A DNA stretch of 5,864 nucleotides from Oscillospiraceae bacterium (GTDB taxonomy: Bacteria; Bacillota; Clostridia; Oscillospirales; Ruminococcaceae), in NCBI GenBank assembly GCA_029098085.1, contig JAQXNQ010000207.1:1-5864 (forward strand), written 5' to 3'. The notes under the pieces were generated by a model. The model searched no databases. It was not told the origin of the DNA and saw nothing but the letters and a program-made list of their open reading frames with translations. Shown in pieces: positions 5,350-5,864 of the stretch. Made by a program: the position numbers and the translations under genes. How positions within the stretch are numbered: the stretch's first letter is position 1; each line of letters opens with the position of its first letter.

Positions 5350-5864
5350 ATGGAGATCATTCGCTGTACCGGTCTGGAGGGCGACTGCCGGGACTACATC
5401 GCCTACCCCAAGGCCATTCCGCCATATCCCGCCTCCGACCTGATCGAGGCGGTGAAGTTTGATCGTTACCGCCACCACTGCGGCGAGGGGGATATGTGGC
5501 CCCTGACCTGGACCGAGGACAACACGATGCTGGCTTCCGCCGGAGACAACAAGGGCAGCCTGATGAATCTGTGGCGGATTTCCCAGGAGGGCCCAGATTT
5601 TCCCGATCCCGCCAAGCTGACCAACACCGGCGACTGGACGCTGGATCTGGTGGACAATCATCCGGTGGATCACCGGCGCTACTGCACCCGGCCCGACGCG
5701 CCCTATATCAAGCCCGCCGGTCTGCTGGATGTGGGCGGCACCATTTATTATGCCGTGCAGGCGCATCATTATGGGGACGCGCCCCTCTTCAACCGGCAGA
5801 AAAATCTTCACGGCTGGATCGTTGTCTCAAAGGACGGCGGAAGAAGCTGGGACTGTGACGCCAC
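5350..5864 (+). CDS. Sialidase-like (Asp-box/BNR) beta-propeller protein, 3' end missing
   Basis: The frame opens at ATG 5350 and runs for 171 codons to the right edge. An Asp-box (S-x-D-x-G-x-x-W) is present as SKDGGRSW at 160-167, which points to a beta-propeller of the sialidase/BNR superfamily. Upstream of it, GEGDMWPLTWTEDN (45-58) followed by SAGDN (63-67) resembles the first propeller blade of DUF4185-like and sialidase-like proteins, in which WPLTW plus an acidic turn and a GDN motif recur. TRPDAPYIKPAGL at 113-125 may be a substrate-facing loop. There is no signal peptide or membrane segment at the N-terminus, so the protein appears cytoplasmic. It is co-transcribed with the regulator. 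Its activity is not recognisable: a glycoside hydrolase, a polysaccharide lyase-like enzyme or a non-catalytic propeller are all possible, and the name should not be read as evidence of sialic acid cleavage. Confidence 0.7.
   Translation, partial: MEIIRCTGLEGDCRDYIAYPKAIPPYPASDLIEAVKFDRYRHHCGEGDMWPLTWTEDNTMLASAGDNKGSLMNLWRISQEGPDFPDPAKLTNTGDWTLDLVDNHPVDHRRYCTRPDAPYIKPAGLLDVGGTIYYAVQAHHYGDAPLFNRQKNLHGWIVVSKDGGRSWDCDA

Noticed and set aside
4680..5811. Minus-strand open frames (226 and 244 codons) opposite the regulator and the propeller gene
   Set aside because: They are antisense to genes with strong family motifs (GntR/FCD and Asp-box) and have no ribosome binding site or recognisable domain.
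1..5864. CRISPR arrays, tRNA or rRNA genes, insertion sequences, phage or integrase genes
   Set aside because: No spaced direct repeats, tRNA-like cloverleaf, transposase motif or terminal inverted repeats were seen; gene order and composition are uniform across the window.

Overview
This window reads as part of a carbohydrate (uronate-type) utilisation locus from a GC-rich Firmicute, most likely a gut member of the Clostridia (Oscillospiraceae/Ruminococcaceae-like). The basis is high GC with strong G/C preference at third codon positions, purine-rich AGGAGG-type ribosome binding sites, AT-rich sigma-A promoters standing out in the intergenic gaps, compact gene spacing, and the protein families present. 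The taxonomic guess is inference; there is no rRNA or other marker here.

Layout, left to right. (1) 1-2573, minus strand: a large cytoplasmic glycoside hydrolase of the GH106 (alpha-L-rhamnosidase-like) type, with its 3' end beyond the left edge. It has its own promoter (-35 at 2640-2645, -10 at 2617-2622). (2) 2574-2797: intergenic stretch holding that promoter, two tandem hairpins that act as terminators for the upstream minus-strand operon, and several small inverted repeats. (3) 2798-3826 and 3826-4467, minus strand: 2-keto-3-deoxygluconate kinase (kdgK) and KDPG aldolase (eda). They overlap by one base (TAATG) and are transcribed in the order eda-kdgK from a strong promoter in the divergent gap. 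(4) 4468-4673: divergent regulatory region with the eda promoter, a perfect 8-bp leader hairpin, candidate operator repeats and the oppositely directed promoter of the regulator. (5) 4674-5333, plus strand: a GntR-family regulator of the FadR/FCD subclass, starting at GTG. (6) 5350-5864, plus strand: the start of a sialidase-like (Asp-box/BNR) beta-propeller protein 16 bases after the regulator, cut by the right edge.

How the parts fit. Eda and KdgK are the last two steps that convert 2-keto-3-deoxygluconate (the product of glucuronate or galacturonate catabolism, or of unsaturated uronates released by lyases) into pyruvate and glyceraldehyde-3-phosphate. The GH106-like enzyme and the beta-propeller protein both lack signal peptides, so they would act in the cytoplasm, presumably on imported oligosaccharides. 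The FCD regulator sits divergently between the two arms and is the obvious candidate to control both in response to a sugar-acid intermediate. Transporter, lyase and uronate isomerase/dehydratase genes are not in the window. The individual families are known; the least familiar elements are the two hydrolase-like proteins, whose substrates cannot be read from the sequence, and the candidate operator shared by the eda and hydrolase promoters.
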